Assembly: GCA_963576785.1 (NCBI GenBank)
Contig: OY756150.1
Location: forward strand, 1,488,001-1,552,000
Source: Chlorophyllum brunneum
Lineage: Eukaryota; Basidiomycota; Agaricomycetes; Agaricales; Agaricaceae
Direction of reading: 5' to 3'
Length of the DNA stretch: 64,000 nt
In this document: one piece after another, positions 29,600 through 41,327 of the stretch
Position numbering within the stretch: position 1 is the stretch's first letter
Layout: each line of letters opens with the position of its first letter
Position numbers and translations under genes: made by a program
The notes under the pieces: generated by a model
The model's database searches: none
The model's input: only the letters and a program-made list of their open reading frames with translations
Told to the model about the DNA's origin: nothing

Positions 29600-32500
29600 A
29601 GTAACATATAGTTATTAGACTTAGGGGCATCATGTCATTATACCCCTTATGTAGAAGACTTTATCAACTTCGAAGAACTTGAAGTTTTGATCCCAATTAA
29701 GACTGTAGGAGCACAAGGTCCCTACTTTAATGTGGTTGGTCTTGGCGCAGTTATACTTAAGCATAGAGTCTATAATGGGAAGACTGACAGCATTCAACTA
29801 ATGCAGATATTAATATATCCAGTCTTCCTTCTAAAAGGAACCTCTGAACAACTAATGTCAGTGGGACAGTTATGCCAAGATGGCAAAACTGTTAGAATAA
29901 ATGCCAACAAATCAGTAGTAGTTGATAGCAAAGGAAATGCTATTCTTCAAGCATAGGCTTTAGCAAGTTGTAACACTACTTTACATTTTGTTAATACCAA
30001 AATTGTACATTCGGAACATGCAGCTATGGCTGCAGATCCAATCGTTGGCTACAAAGTTGTACATGCGAGATTAGGACATCCCTCTAATTGTATCCTCAAT
30101 CATTTTGAGAAAAATATGGTTGGGTTTACTCTAGTGCAGATTCCCAAGCAAAAACCAGTCTGTGATGGTTGTGCCAAGGAAAAGATGCACCAGAAACCTT
30201 TTAGAGAGAACCCTACATGCGTAAAGCATCCATTCAAAAGAATTCACTCGGATTTAGTTGAACTTCCAATTCTTTCCTACCATAAATTTAAATGGGTCAT
30301 GACCATAATAGACGACTTTTCCTCTCATGGATGGATTTGTTTCCTCCATAAGAAATCAGAAGCAGCAGAAGAAATGAAAAATTTTATTGCCTTAATTCAG
30401 ACTCAATACGAGACTAAATTAAAATATCTCTGTACTGATAGAGGAGGAGAGTATGTAACTGACAAGTTACAATCTCATTTGCACTCATTAGGGATTATAC
30501 ATGAGACTAGTGCACCACATATATACCAACAGAACAGTCGAGTGGAATGCTTGAACTGAACTCTAATGGATAAAGCAGAAGCCATGAGGCATCATACTTG
30601 TATTCCTGACAGTTGGTGGGAGTTTTCTATAGATTATGCAATACATATCTATAATAAAACACCGGTATCATGGCTCATGTGGAAAACACCTTATGAAGTG
30701 TTGAATCAGAAGATTTCAGACATCTCCACAGAGAGAGTCTTTGGCTGCAGTGCTTATGTCTTTCTCCCAAAAGAGATAAGAGACAATAAACTGACAGCAA
30801 AGTCAGAACTCATGATTTTCATTGGTTGGACATCAGATAGGAAAAATTATCATTTCATGAGGCACCTAAATGGAAATGTAATCTATACATCTCCAACAGT
30901 CATATTCAGCAAAGAACACTTCCCTAAATGTATTGGAAAGAAGCGAGAAGAATGGATGAACCAACCATTATCTTCTACTTCTCAAAGCACACCTTCGGAA
31001 GTTATTGTCTTCCATGTTCCAGATCCATCTACTGGTTTATTTTTTGATAGACCACCAAGCCCTATACTCAAACTTCTCCCAAAGGTTCTCTAGAAGATAG
31101 GACTTATAGATCTGTTCATGGACACATTCCAACTCCTTTCCCTGAACCTAAAAAGAATAAAGGAAAGGGAAAAGCACCGAATATTGACACAGATGTTCAG
31201 GAGGAGTGGGATAGTATTGTGTAAAATATTCTCTTTCCACCAAGAAAAGCACAAACACCAGAAGATGATGACAGTGATGGGTTATCATATGCTGATCCAC
31301 CCAATCACCCTGAAGGTCCGAACCATCTGCCTTCTCCAAGAGATAATCTGGATGTACAACTGTTCATACCCTATAGCCCTGATGGAGATGATCAGAATGC
31401 TGGTCCTTCTGTACCACGAGGTCACTCGGATCAAATACTGGTTCCTAAAATATCTCAGAGACCGCAAAGAACCAGAAAAGTACCTGAACGTCCAGGAAAC
31501 TTCTATGGTTCTATGAAGCATCCAACCAAAATTCTCCAGGACTATGAAATGTTCCAACCACCTAAGTCGAAAATAACAAGTTCTACAAGTAGACTTGTTA
31601 GACAAATTCGATCAGAGCTTTCCAAACCTGGAATAATCGATAGACCTTCTCAGCATGAAGCTTCTACAATAGAAGACTTATGCAGAGAAGGAGGAGTAGG
31701 GATGATCGATTACCTGTGCACTCAAAAAGTTGAATCACCATTAGTTTCTATTTCTTTCAAGGATCTAGATCAACTACCATCAGAAAAGAAATCTAAATGG
31801 TGGAAAGTGTGCTTAGAAGAGTTAAATTCACTCAGAGAAAGACACATTTATGACTTAGCTAAACTTCTGCCCAGAAGAAGAGCTGTCAAAAATAGATGGG
31901 TCTTCACACCCAAATCAGATGGTCGATACCGTGCTCGACTAGTAGCAAAAGGATTCTCTCAGATAGAGGGAATCGATTACGATGAATTATTTTCACCAGT
32001 AGTCCATTATGAGACAGCACGACTCATATTTGCAGTCGCTGCCCTCAATGATTGGGAGATGCTCAGTTTAGATGTTAAAACTGCTTATCTCTATGGAAAA
32101 CTGGATGAAGAGCTCTATATAGAACTTCCAGAAGGTTTCAATACAGGTCGTGGTAATACAGTTTGGAAATTAAACCAAGCCATATATGGACTAAAGCAGT
32201 CTGGACGACAATGGTGGAAGGAATTGACTAAGTCAATGACCGACCTAGGATTTGTCCGATCCAAACTAGATGCTGGAGTCTATTATTACTATGACTCTGA
32301 AACCAAAGAGCTTATTATAGCTCTGGTCTATGTAGATGACTCAATATTTGTCAGAATCAGAGGCTCTAGACTTCTACATGAGAAGCGAGCACTCTTTATG
32401 AAGAAATGGGAATGCAGAGACCTTGGTCCAACCAAAGAGTTCCTTGGCATGAAAATTTTGCAAAACCCAATAAACCAATCAATCACCCTAGACCAAATAG

Positions 32501-33279
32501 ATTATCTAGGAAAAGTTCTTGATCAATTTAAAGTAATTGGAAAGGAAGAAATCCCATTACCAAATGGATTTATCTTCGAATCCAATACAGGACAAGTGAC
32601 ACCTGACTTCATAAAGAGGTATCAACAGTTAGTAGGATCAGTTATATATCTAATGATAGGCAGTCAGCCCAACATAGCATTTGCCACTATCAAATTATCA
32701 CAACATATGACCAACCCTACTAAAGCACATTATAATGCAGGCTTACATTTGCTAAAGTATCTTAATACTACTCGCAAATATAGAATTACCTATAATGGAA
32801 GTTCTATGTAAGGCCTTAATACCTTTTCCGACTCTGATTGGGCTGGTGATCCAATTAGTCATAAATCTGTAACTGGATATTTCTGTTTATTAGCCAGTGG
32901 AGCTATTGCTTGGTTAAGTAGGAAACAGAAAACCATTGCATTATCTTCCACTGAAGCTGAGTATATGGCTTTGTCAGATTGCAGTCAACAACTTGTTTGG
33001 ACTGTCAATTTGTTAGAAGAAATTGGTATCCAATCATTAGCCCCTTATCTCTTCAGTGATAATGAGGGCTCAATATTTTGGGCCAAAAATCCAGTAACAG
33101 AAAAACAATCAAAACATGTCGATGTCAAATACCATTACATTCATGATTTGGTAGAAGATGGAAAGATTGAAATATTCTCTGTGAAAGGCACAGAAAATCC
33201 TGCCGATATTCTCACAAAGAATTTGGATAAAATTAAATTCAATCTATTCCAACCTTGCCTTGGCTTGATGTTTGAGTGA
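29600..33279 (+). pseudogene. pol: Copia A copy 1 pol (protease to RNase H, decayed)
   Basis: It resumes after the gypsy insertion. The protease reads LLDLGASCHY where copy 3 has LLDSGASCHY, so the active site is altered. Integrase (30026-31093): HARLGHPSN...CDGCAK finger, HSDL, DDFS and TDRGGEYV, with a TGA at 30557 replacing a CAA. RT (31513-32811): NRWVFTPKSDGRYRARLVAK, SLDVKTAYLYGKLDEEL and VYVDDSIF (YVDD). A TAA at 32809 precedes RNase H (32818-33279) with SSTEAEYMALSD, LFSDNEGS and the terminal ADILTKNL. About 31094-31512 is a degenerate linker. Confidence 0.93.
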
Positions 33280-33313
33280 TTAAAACTCTACATCAATACA
33301 GAGCAAGGAGGAG

Positions 33314-33885
33314 TGTTGAAGTTTCGGACATATTCTAGAAATAGACTATGAAGTCATTATGATAATAATAGACTAATCTGTTACTTCCAGTAACTTCAAT
33401 CTGTAGTAACTTCCCTATGAGTTGCTCTGCATATGATGAGAGTCATAAGTACTTGATAGATTATTCTACATAGTACCAATGACTAGTATACTACATTCTG
33501 CAGTACTCCGCAGGCATTACGCCGCAGTTAAAGAGAGTTATAAGGAACATTCCATATATTCCTAGTATTTTATGTAGTATGACTTGCCTATGTTTCAATA
33601 TGTATATAAACCCTATGTAGCAGACCTAGTTCTGCATCTTGTTCAATTGAACAACTTCTTTATCATCACTTATCTTCTTGAGTACAACACCAGTCTTGAT
33701 CTCCTTGACTATAACTTGTCTACCTCTGACACCAAATGTTTCATTACCAATATCTGTCTATCCAAATTACCTTTCTACAGGTATCAGATAGAAGCTTATT
33801 ATCTCAGTAAGTAGACCCTACATTCTCTCCCACTGTGTTTACTGCTGCCCCCAGCAAACAACTCATTATGGTCATTTCCTCAACA
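33314..33885 (+). repeat. 3' LTR of copia A copy 1
   Basis: 572 bp, preceded by the purine tract GAGCAAGGAGGAG (33301-33313). Confidence 0.96.
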
Positions 33886-33968
33886 ATCCATTCCTTTACC
33901 AACAAGTTCTACACCTCACTTCAAAAACATGAGCTTGCCAAGCAAGGAGACTCCACTTGCCATCATGC
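33886..33968 (+). repeat. Continuation of the duplicated block
   Basis: This stretch of about 80 bp between two retrotransposons matches 52803-52886 (ATCCATTCCTTTACCAACAA ... GCCATCATGC) and continues the gene that the copia LTR broke at 20113. It ends where copia family B begins. Confidence 0.9.
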
Positions 33969-34412
33969 TGTTTTCCAGCACAGTAACATGCAGTGACAGA
34001 TGGATAATCTGACTTACTGATAGTTAGGTAGTTAGAATAGTAAAGTTGCTAAGTAGAGTTGCTGTGAGTTGAGTAGAGCAAGTTAAAGAATAGAGTGGAT
34101 TGTCTGAGGAAACATAAGGGAATACATGCTGCTTTATATACTAAGTGTCTGGATAGCAAACCCTAAGACCTACAAGTAATAACTATGCATAATGAGTCAG
34201 TAATGACTATGGAGTCCCTTGAAACACAGTAATATCATCAGCAGTGTCCAGTAGCATAATTGGAGCAACAGCAATCAGTCAGCTCATGAAATACATGAGT
34301 AAGAGGTGCATAATGTGAGTCAGAGGTCATAGCCTTGATGACAAATATATGAGAATAATATACTGAAGAGCTAGTCACATGTAATACAGCTTAGAAAGTG
34401 CAAATGACAACA
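33969..34412 (-). repeat. 3' LTR of copia B copy 1
   Basis: 444 bp, TGTTTTCCAGCAC...AATGACAACA. A second copy lies at 54708-55148. The purine tract CTAGGAGAAA (complement of 34413-34422) adjoins it in element orientation. Confidence 0.85.
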
Positions 34413-36473
34413 TTTCTCCTAGCTCAAAGTGCAATATGAATCAAGCACCAAACTGAATAGACAACATTGTTGGAATTTAACAGTATCCAGACTTTTTGTA
34501 CAGATGTCAGCAGGATTCTTTTCAGACTCAACATAAAATAATTTAATACTACCTATCTCAACAAGTTCAAAGATAAAGTACCAGTGAATCATGATATGTT
34601 TGGATTAATGTTCAACAACCAGGTTAGAAGCCCAGAAAGTTGAACCCAAATTATTACATATAAGATGTGGAGCAGATTGTTTGAAACCAATCTCATCTAG
34701 TAGCTAATGGATCCAGATCAGTTGACAAGATATTTTGCACATGGCAATATACTTGGCTTGTGTAGTAGACAGTGCTGTGGTAGCTTGTCAGTAACTCAAC
34801 TAGAAAACTGGTCCATTGGCAAACAGGACTGGGTTACTAGAAGTAGACTTGTGTGTAGCAAGACATTCTGTGAAGTCAGAATTGGAGAAGCCTTGAATAG
34901 ACTTTTTAGATTGCCCATTAAAGACTAGGTGATAACATTACATACTCAGAAGGTAGCAGCACAAATATAAACTATGCTTGTAATGCTCCTCTGATAGACT
35001 AGCCATCTACTGACTGAGTTTTACAATAGCATAAGTGATATCAGGTCATGAGCCAATCATGAGATATATTAGGGATCCAACAAGTTGTTGGTACTTCTGG
35101 CAGAACTCAGGGTCAATGGTACCCTTGTAGGGCAGGAAGGCACATTCTGCCAGAGGAGGTATTTAAGTTGGCCTTGCAATGACACCAAATTTAGTAAGAA
35201 CCTTATTGAGATATGAAATCTGATTGACATAGATCCATTTATTCTTCTGGTCCCATGAGATAGTCATGCTGAAAAACTTGATAGTTTCTCTAAGGTCACA
35301 ACATTCCCATCATTCCATGAAGTTTTTCTTTATTTGGTAATAGAAGAGGCACTTCTTGCCTATGAAGACAATATTATTAACATAGACGAGGGCAATCATG
35401 ATTAAGCCAGTCTTTGGACAGTGATTGTAATATACTCTGGTATTGGATAGACATTGCTTGAAACTCATGGCAAGCAGTGACTTTGTCATTATGCACTACC
35501 AAGCCAAGCTGGCTTGCTTAAGGCCATACAATGCTTTTTGTAACCTCCACACTTTATTACATCTAAGTGTGAATCCTTCCAGTTGCTCTATGAAGATCTC
35601 TTCATCCAGATTGCCATATAAGTAGGTGGTTTTTATGTCAAGACTTTCAATCTCCCAATCTTTGACTGCTACTAAGAAGAACAGGAGACAAGAAGTTTTG
35701 TGGCGGACAACTGGAGAGAAAAGCTCATTATAATCAAGGCCTTCCTTCTGTGAAAAACCTTTCACTACTAGTTGAGCATGGAGATGTCCATCCATCTTAG
35801 TATTGAAGACCCATCTGTTTTTGACAACATTAACACCCTTGGTAGGATAGTCAACTAACTCATACATGTGGTGTTGTCTGAATGCATCAAGCTTCTCAAG
35901 GCCTTAAGCTATTGGTCATGCTTAGCAGGTGGCAACTTGGCAAGGTCCCGAAATTGGACTGGCTATGGCAATGGAGAAGCCATACTGGCCTTAGAGAGGT
36001 AATAATGGATTAACTTCATACTATCTTCATGAATTAATCAGCAAAGCTCTTCCTCACTTGGCTTAAGCATGGGCAAATCAATATCAATGTTCTGCTCATG
36101 TGTTGGTGGAGGAGGTTGCAGCCTATCAGGCACATACTCATTCTCTCCTGGAATGTGATCACCAAGCCCTGGTAGGACATTAGGTTGGCTAGGATTCCAT
36201 TGTACTTGTCTTGGCTGACCAAAAAGTTTGTATCTTTCATAGTCCCTAAGGATATCCTTTGGGTATTGGCAGTCACCATAGACATTTCCTTCTCTTCATG
36301 GAACCTGAAGAGTGGTTCAATCATGAAGTTTTCTTGGTGCTTTGATGTCTGGATAAGGAATCAAAATCTCTTCCAGAATGGGTATGAGAGCCCAGTTATC
36401 AGTATGTAAATTAGGTGCAGGTGCAGCCTCCTCAACATCATCCTCAACCTTAACTCCTCATGGAGGCCAAGAC
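34413..36473 (-). pseudogene. pol: Copia B copy 1 RT and RNase H region
   Basis: The clearest part is 35867-35496: KNRWVFNTKMDGHLHAQLVV, GFSQKEGLDYNELFSPVV, SLDIKTTYLYGNLDEEIF and LQKALYGLKQASLAW, the copia RT fingers and palm. YVDD should lie near 35375-35385 but the region is shot through with stops. Upstream (36324-36034) is the linker between integrase and RT. RNase H traces lie at 34700-35000. Confidence 0.8.
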
Positions 36474-37603
36474 TGTTATGTCTGAACCTCAAACCTACGT
36501 CAGAGATTATGACAAATTCCCAGAAGCAATACCACTTGTCCCACCACCACAATCCAATGATGCCATTATTGACTCTCTACTTTGACTAGCCTGGAAATAT
36601 GCACCATACCTACATGTATGCAACACCAATGGACTCTACTTATGCACCATCAAGAACAACCTCTACAGTACCTGGAATAACAGTTGGAAAGCATGACTGA
36701 CTACTGAAGAAACTATGCAGTACATCCACCCCTACATGTACACTCATGGTCCAGTGCTCAAAGCACTCATTCACCAACAAGTTACCGACAGAATCTATTG
36801 CATAGAGATGCAACCTAGGGACTTATCACCAGATGATGAACCCACTGTACCCAGTAGTGACAGCGATGACTCTCCCCATCTGCTATTGCAATCTACTCAA
36901 GCCTTTGTTGAGTCACCTGAGTCTTATCTCTCTGAAGAACCAATTGCATCAACGTCATCCCTATCATCTGACTCCAATCATCCTATGGATACAGTTCTTC
37001 CATTACCACTGTTGTCATCATCGCTCTCTACCACTTCATCCTGCATGTCTTGTGATTGCAGCTGTTCCAATGAATCTCCATCATTGTTATCTGAGATCTC
37101 TGAGGATGAGTAAGCACTCATCCATTTCATCTTTATCAGTTTCACTTTGCTCTATATTTAGTTGTTTCACCTTTATCAGTTTCATGTCTATCTTTAGTAG
37201 TATTTTGTCTTGAGTTTCATATCTATCAGTTTCACATTGTGAAACTTGTTTCATTATCTATACTCTGTAGTATTTATAGAAAAGCAGTAGTTAGTATAAA
37301 TAGCCAACTGTATTAGGAAGTCAAAGCTTAAGCTTTGATCTTCTACAAAGATAGCCTTCTTGATCACCCAAGAAGAGTTTCCATTGACAGTTGCTGTCAA
37401 TCAATAGAAGATTGCTAAACTGCTTATTCTCTACTCACCCTCATCACTCAGAGCTACAAGATAAATAAGATTCCCATTTCTTGGTTGAGTAATGACAGTT
37501 TGATAACATTTGCTTATCCAGTTACTTGGCTGAGATAGGTATTAAGACCATACCCTAGAGGTTGCATCCTCTTTGATTGCCCTTAGTAGCTGAATCCGTA
37601 ACA
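36474..37603 (+). mobile_element. Family C solo LTR, copy 1 (contains a 212-codon frame)
   Basis: 1130 bp bounded by TGTTA...TAACA. Flanks AAGAC (left) and AAGAT (right) look like a 5-bp target duplication with one change. It lies inside copia B. An ATG at its fifth base opens a 636-nt frame (36478-37113) interrupted by TGA near 36580 and 36692. The rest (37114-37603) is non-coding and contains the palindrome AAGCTTAAGCTT at about 37326-37337. Confidence 0.85.
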
Positions 37604-39691
37604 AAGATAGCATAGGTGGCAAGGGGGGTGGGGTTAGATCCTTGTAGGATAATCCTGGAAAAAGATCCTCTAGAAGAAAAAGAAGGCAAAGGCAATGGAG
37701 TCAACTCTCTGGGACTAGGAGTAGGAGTTTGTGGGTGAGGAGGTAGCAGTGGTGGTCCAGTGCATAGCACACTTGGACTGGATGGTCTTAGAATAAATCC
37801 ATCTCCAGAAAGGAGAGAATTTAATCTCTCATTTGAATTACTTTCTGTAGGTGGCAATACACCTTGTTGTTTGGACTGTAATAGACATCTGGGAAAATAG
37901 AGTTCATCAAAGACAGTGTGGGGGGAGACAAAAATAGAATTGTTCTGCTAATAGCACATAAACTTGAAGTTACTGCTATCACTTATATAACTAATGAAGA
38001 TCATCAATTCTGATTTGGGCACAAGTTTGTCTTGCCACACCTCATCAGAAAAGTATATGTAGGCTCCACAACCAAATACTTGGAGATGAGAAACATTAGG
38101 TTTCCTTCTGAACCACATCTCATAGGGGGTGACCTATTTTAGATGCTTCATAGATGTCCTATTATAGACATAAGCAGCCATATCAAATACAAACACCCAG
38201 TAGCTAGCTGGAGGGCATGCTTCAAGTTGCATAGATTGTACCTTTTCTAGAAGTATTCAATTAAGATGTTCAATGCACCTATTCTATTAGTGAATGTGTG
38301 ACACACTTGTTTTATGAAGAATTCCTTTCTCAGCAAAGTAGTCCTTGAGTTCCTGAGACATATATTCTCCTCCATTATCAGAGCACACTTGTTTGATGTG
38401 TTTGCCTATTTGGTTTGTCACCAATTCAGCATATGCCTTAAAGGCACATGCAGCATCTGACTTATTGCACAAAAAGGAAATGTGCACAGAGGAAGAGTAG
38501 TCATCAAGGAACATAATAATCCATTTGAATTTATGATAAGAAACAATAAGGAGTTCCTGAAGATCTGAATGGATTAATTCAAGGATCTTGGATGTATGAG
38601 ATGTGTTCTCATGGTAGGCCTTGTTCAGTAGCTTTCCAAGTGCACAACCAGGACAAACCTTCTGTTCCTTCAGTAAGAGCACCAGGACAGATTCAGTGTG
38701 TTTTGGCATATATTCCAGAGTCTGATTGGATGGGTGTGCAAATCTTCGATGCCAGATATCATAGGATGTGGTATTTTTGTTGATTGATGCCAAGAAGAAT
38801 CAAAGATCTCCATTGTGCAAGATATGCATGTCCACAAAGTGAACTTAGTTTGAAGAAGTACCCTGGCAACATCATCCACTTAGGAATAGTTTACTACAAA
38901 CATCATGAATGATGGTCTTTCCATTGGACATTTCTGTGATCAGACCAGTTTTATCTGTGATGGATCTGGTTGAGAGAAGTCTTATATCTAACTTTAGTAT
39001 ATGATATACCAGGCAAAGGTTCAGAGTCTGCTACTGAACTTTGCTGGACTCAAGTTTTACTTCTGTCTCTAAATAGACAGTGCCATAAGATCCAGTAGAA
39101 AGTGTGGATCCATCTGCAATTGACACTGATCTGAAAGAACCTTCAATGATATCAACAAGATCTCTTTTTTTTGGAGTAATATTGAGGGAGGCACTAGAGT
39201 CCAAAAGCCATTCATTGCTCATTTTATGAGGTTGCCTATTCATCATGCATCCATATGTGCTATTGCAGCTATGTATTATTTCACACATATTCTTTACTCT
39301 TGAAAACAGAGAAGAAAATTTTATTTCTGAAGTATTATATAATCATGCAAAATTGTGTACATAAGAAGTCCAGCTATTTATCCAAGAATCTATATTGGCT
39401 GAGGTTGCACTCTGTGCACCCAGTTGAGAGTCTCCTTGGATATCAGCCATACATATGATACTTCTGTAGCAATCTTCAGATTTGTGTGAAGAGCTAGCAA
39501 GATTTGGCTTACCTACCATTGTTTCATCTAAGTAGTTCTTGTCCTCAGATCCCATTGACACTGTATTCTTATCTATCTTGATGGTGGTTGGAGCTGGGAT
39601 GCTCACAACTGGTTTGGCTGCTAGAGTGGTGCCAAATAGTTTGTCAACCTCCATAATGGAGGTGGCCATCAGAGGAGAGGCCAGTTAGGGG
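37604..39691 (-). pseudogene. pol: Copia B copy 1 integrase, protease and gag region
   Basis: Integrase at 38793-38287: WHRRFAHPSN...CPGCALGK finger, IHSDLQE, FLDDYSS and CSDNGGEYMS. Protease at 39288-39031: WLLDSSASLNI (DSSA for DSGA). At 39669-39343 is a gag-like piece starting MATSIMEVDKLFGTTL. A Pro/Ser-rich linker lies at 37857-37604. Many stops elsewhere. Confidence 0.85.
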
Positions 39692-40828
39692 TGTTACAGA
39701 TTTGGCTACTAAGGGCAATCAAAGAGGATGCAACCTCTAGGGTATGGCCTTAATACATATCTCAGCCAAGTAACTGGATAAGCAAACGTTATCAAACTGT
39801 CATTACTTAACCAAGAAATGGGAATCCCGTTTATCTTGTAGCTCTGAGTGATGAGGGCGAGTAGAGAATAAGCAGTTTAGCAATCTTCTATTGATTGACA
39901 GCAACTGTCAATGGAAACTCTTCTTGGGTGATCAAGAAGGCTATCCCTGTAGAAGATCAAAGCTTAAGCTTTGACTTCCTAATACAGTCAGCTATTTATA
40001 CTAACTACTTCTTTTCTATAGATACTACGGAGTATAGATAATAAGACTGAAACTCATTTCACAATATAAAACTGATAGATATGAAACTTCAAGGTGAAAC
40101 ACTACTAAAGATAAACGTAAAACTGATAAAGATGAAACAGCTAAGCATAGAATGAAGTGAAACTGATGACAGTAAAATGGATGAGTACTTACTCATCCTC
40201 AGAGATCTCAGATAATAATGATGGAGATTCATTGGAACAGCTATAGTCACAAGACATGTAGGACAAAGTGGTAGAAGACAATGACAACAATGGTGGTGAT
40301 GGAAGAACTGCATCTATAGGATGGTTGGAGTCAGATAATAGTGATGATGTAGATGCGATTGGTTCTTTGAAGAGATAGGACTCAGGTGACTTGACAAAGG
40401 CTTGAGTAGATCACAATAGTGGATGAGGAGAATTGTCACTGTCACTACTGGGTACAGTAGGTTTATTGTCTGGTGATAAGTTTTTGGGTCATATTTCTAT
40501 GCAATAGATTCCATCAGCGATTTGTTGGTGAATGAGCACTTTGAGCATTAGACCACGAGTGTACATGTAGGGGTGGATGTACTACATAGTTTCTTTGGTG
40601 GTTGGTCATGCTTTCCAACCATTGTTCCAGGCACCATAGAGGTTGTTCTCGATGGTGCATAAGTAGAGTCCATCGGTGTCGTATATGTGTAAGTATGGTG
40701 CATATTTCCAGGCTAGTCGGAGTAGAGAGTCGATAACAGCATTGTTGGATTGTGGTGGCCGGACAAGTGGTATTGCTTCTGGAAACTTGTCGTAACCTCT
40801 GACGTAGGTTCAAGGTTCAGACATAACA
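39692..40828 (-). mobile_element. Family C solo LTR, copy 2
   Basis: 1137 bp on the minus strand with a perfect 5-bp target duplication, AGGGG (39687-39691 and 40829-40833), which shows an LTR-retrotransposon insertion reduced to a solo LTR. The embedded frame runs from ATG at 40824-40822 to TAA at 40191-40189, again 636 nt, with a TGA after GWKA and a few further stops. Confidence 0.9.
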
Positions 40829-41327
40829 AGGGGAGGGAAGTGTTTTCTATACATTTCTTATAAAGATCCAAGGCTTTTGCCTTGGCAGCTGCATATGGAG
40901 ATGAGTGGTACTGGGGATCTTGAGTCTTTTTCTTGGCAGGATTTGTCATCTGTGAGAGAAGAGAAGGAGGGAGAGGAGTAGAGGACTGTACTCCGGTAAT
41001 GAGGCTGCAGGTACTCTTCTTCAGTTCGGTCATCATCTTGGTAAAGCCAAAGTTGACAGAATCCATCATATAGGCCAGTTGCCCAGTATTATTGCCAGAG
41101 GGAGCTGGTTGCCCAGTATCAACCTCATTCATTTGGCCTTTGCTACTGCCATGCTTGCCACATTGTCACTTCTTCTTCTTTTCCTTGCCCTGAGATTGCT
41201 GTTGCTATGGTGGTTGCTGTTGCTACTGCTACTGAGGGCACAACTGCTGCCCTTGCTACTACTGCTTCTGTGGGGGACTGCACTGCTGCTGCTGCTGGGG
41301 GTGCACCTTGGGGTTTTATGCCAGAGA
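40829..41327 (-). pseudogene. Gag-like fragment
   Basis: The minus-strand open piece from 41132 (MNEVDTGQPAPSGNNTGQLA ... KAKALDLYKKCIENTSLP) reads towards the copia B fragment beyond the family C LTR, so the LTR split it. The 41150-41320 part is a GCT/GTT-rich low-complexity stretch (Ala, Val and Thr on the minus strand). Assignment to copia B gag is inferred from position. Confidence 0.5.

Larger units (their letters stand above)
20114..33885 (+). mobile_element. Ty1/copia retrotransposon, family A copy 1 (decayed, with a nested gypsy)
   Basis: A complete element of 13.8 kb, 7.3 kb without the nested insertion. LTRs of 572 bp (TGTTGAAG...CCTCAACA) bound it, and the host bases ATCCA are repeated on both sides (20109-20113 and 33886-33890). 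The right copy of the duplicated block has an undisturbed target at 52803-52807. The internal order is gag, protease, integrase, RT, RNase H, the copia order. The reading frames contain many stops, mostly explicable as CAG to TAG or TGG to TAG/TGA transitions, so the element is dead. Confidence 0.97.
33969..41327 (-). mobile_element. Ty1/copia retrotransposon, family B copy 1 (decayed)
   Basis: On the minus strand, from the 3' LTR (33969-34412, 444 bp, TGTTTTCC...ACAACA) rightwards through RNase H/RT, integrase, protease and gag-like sequence to 41327, where an LTR of family C cuts it off; no 5' LTR is seen. Two family C LTRs are inserted (36474-37603 and 39692-40828). The right end (40829-41327), with a Gln/Ala-rich stretch at 41150-41300, is assigned by continuity only. 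Confidence 0.8.

Noticed and set aside
37326..37337. AAGCTTAAGCTT palindrome repeated across the right half
   Set aside because: Looks like a recurring regulatory or CRISPR-like motif at first, but it simply recurs because it lies inside each family C LTR copy.
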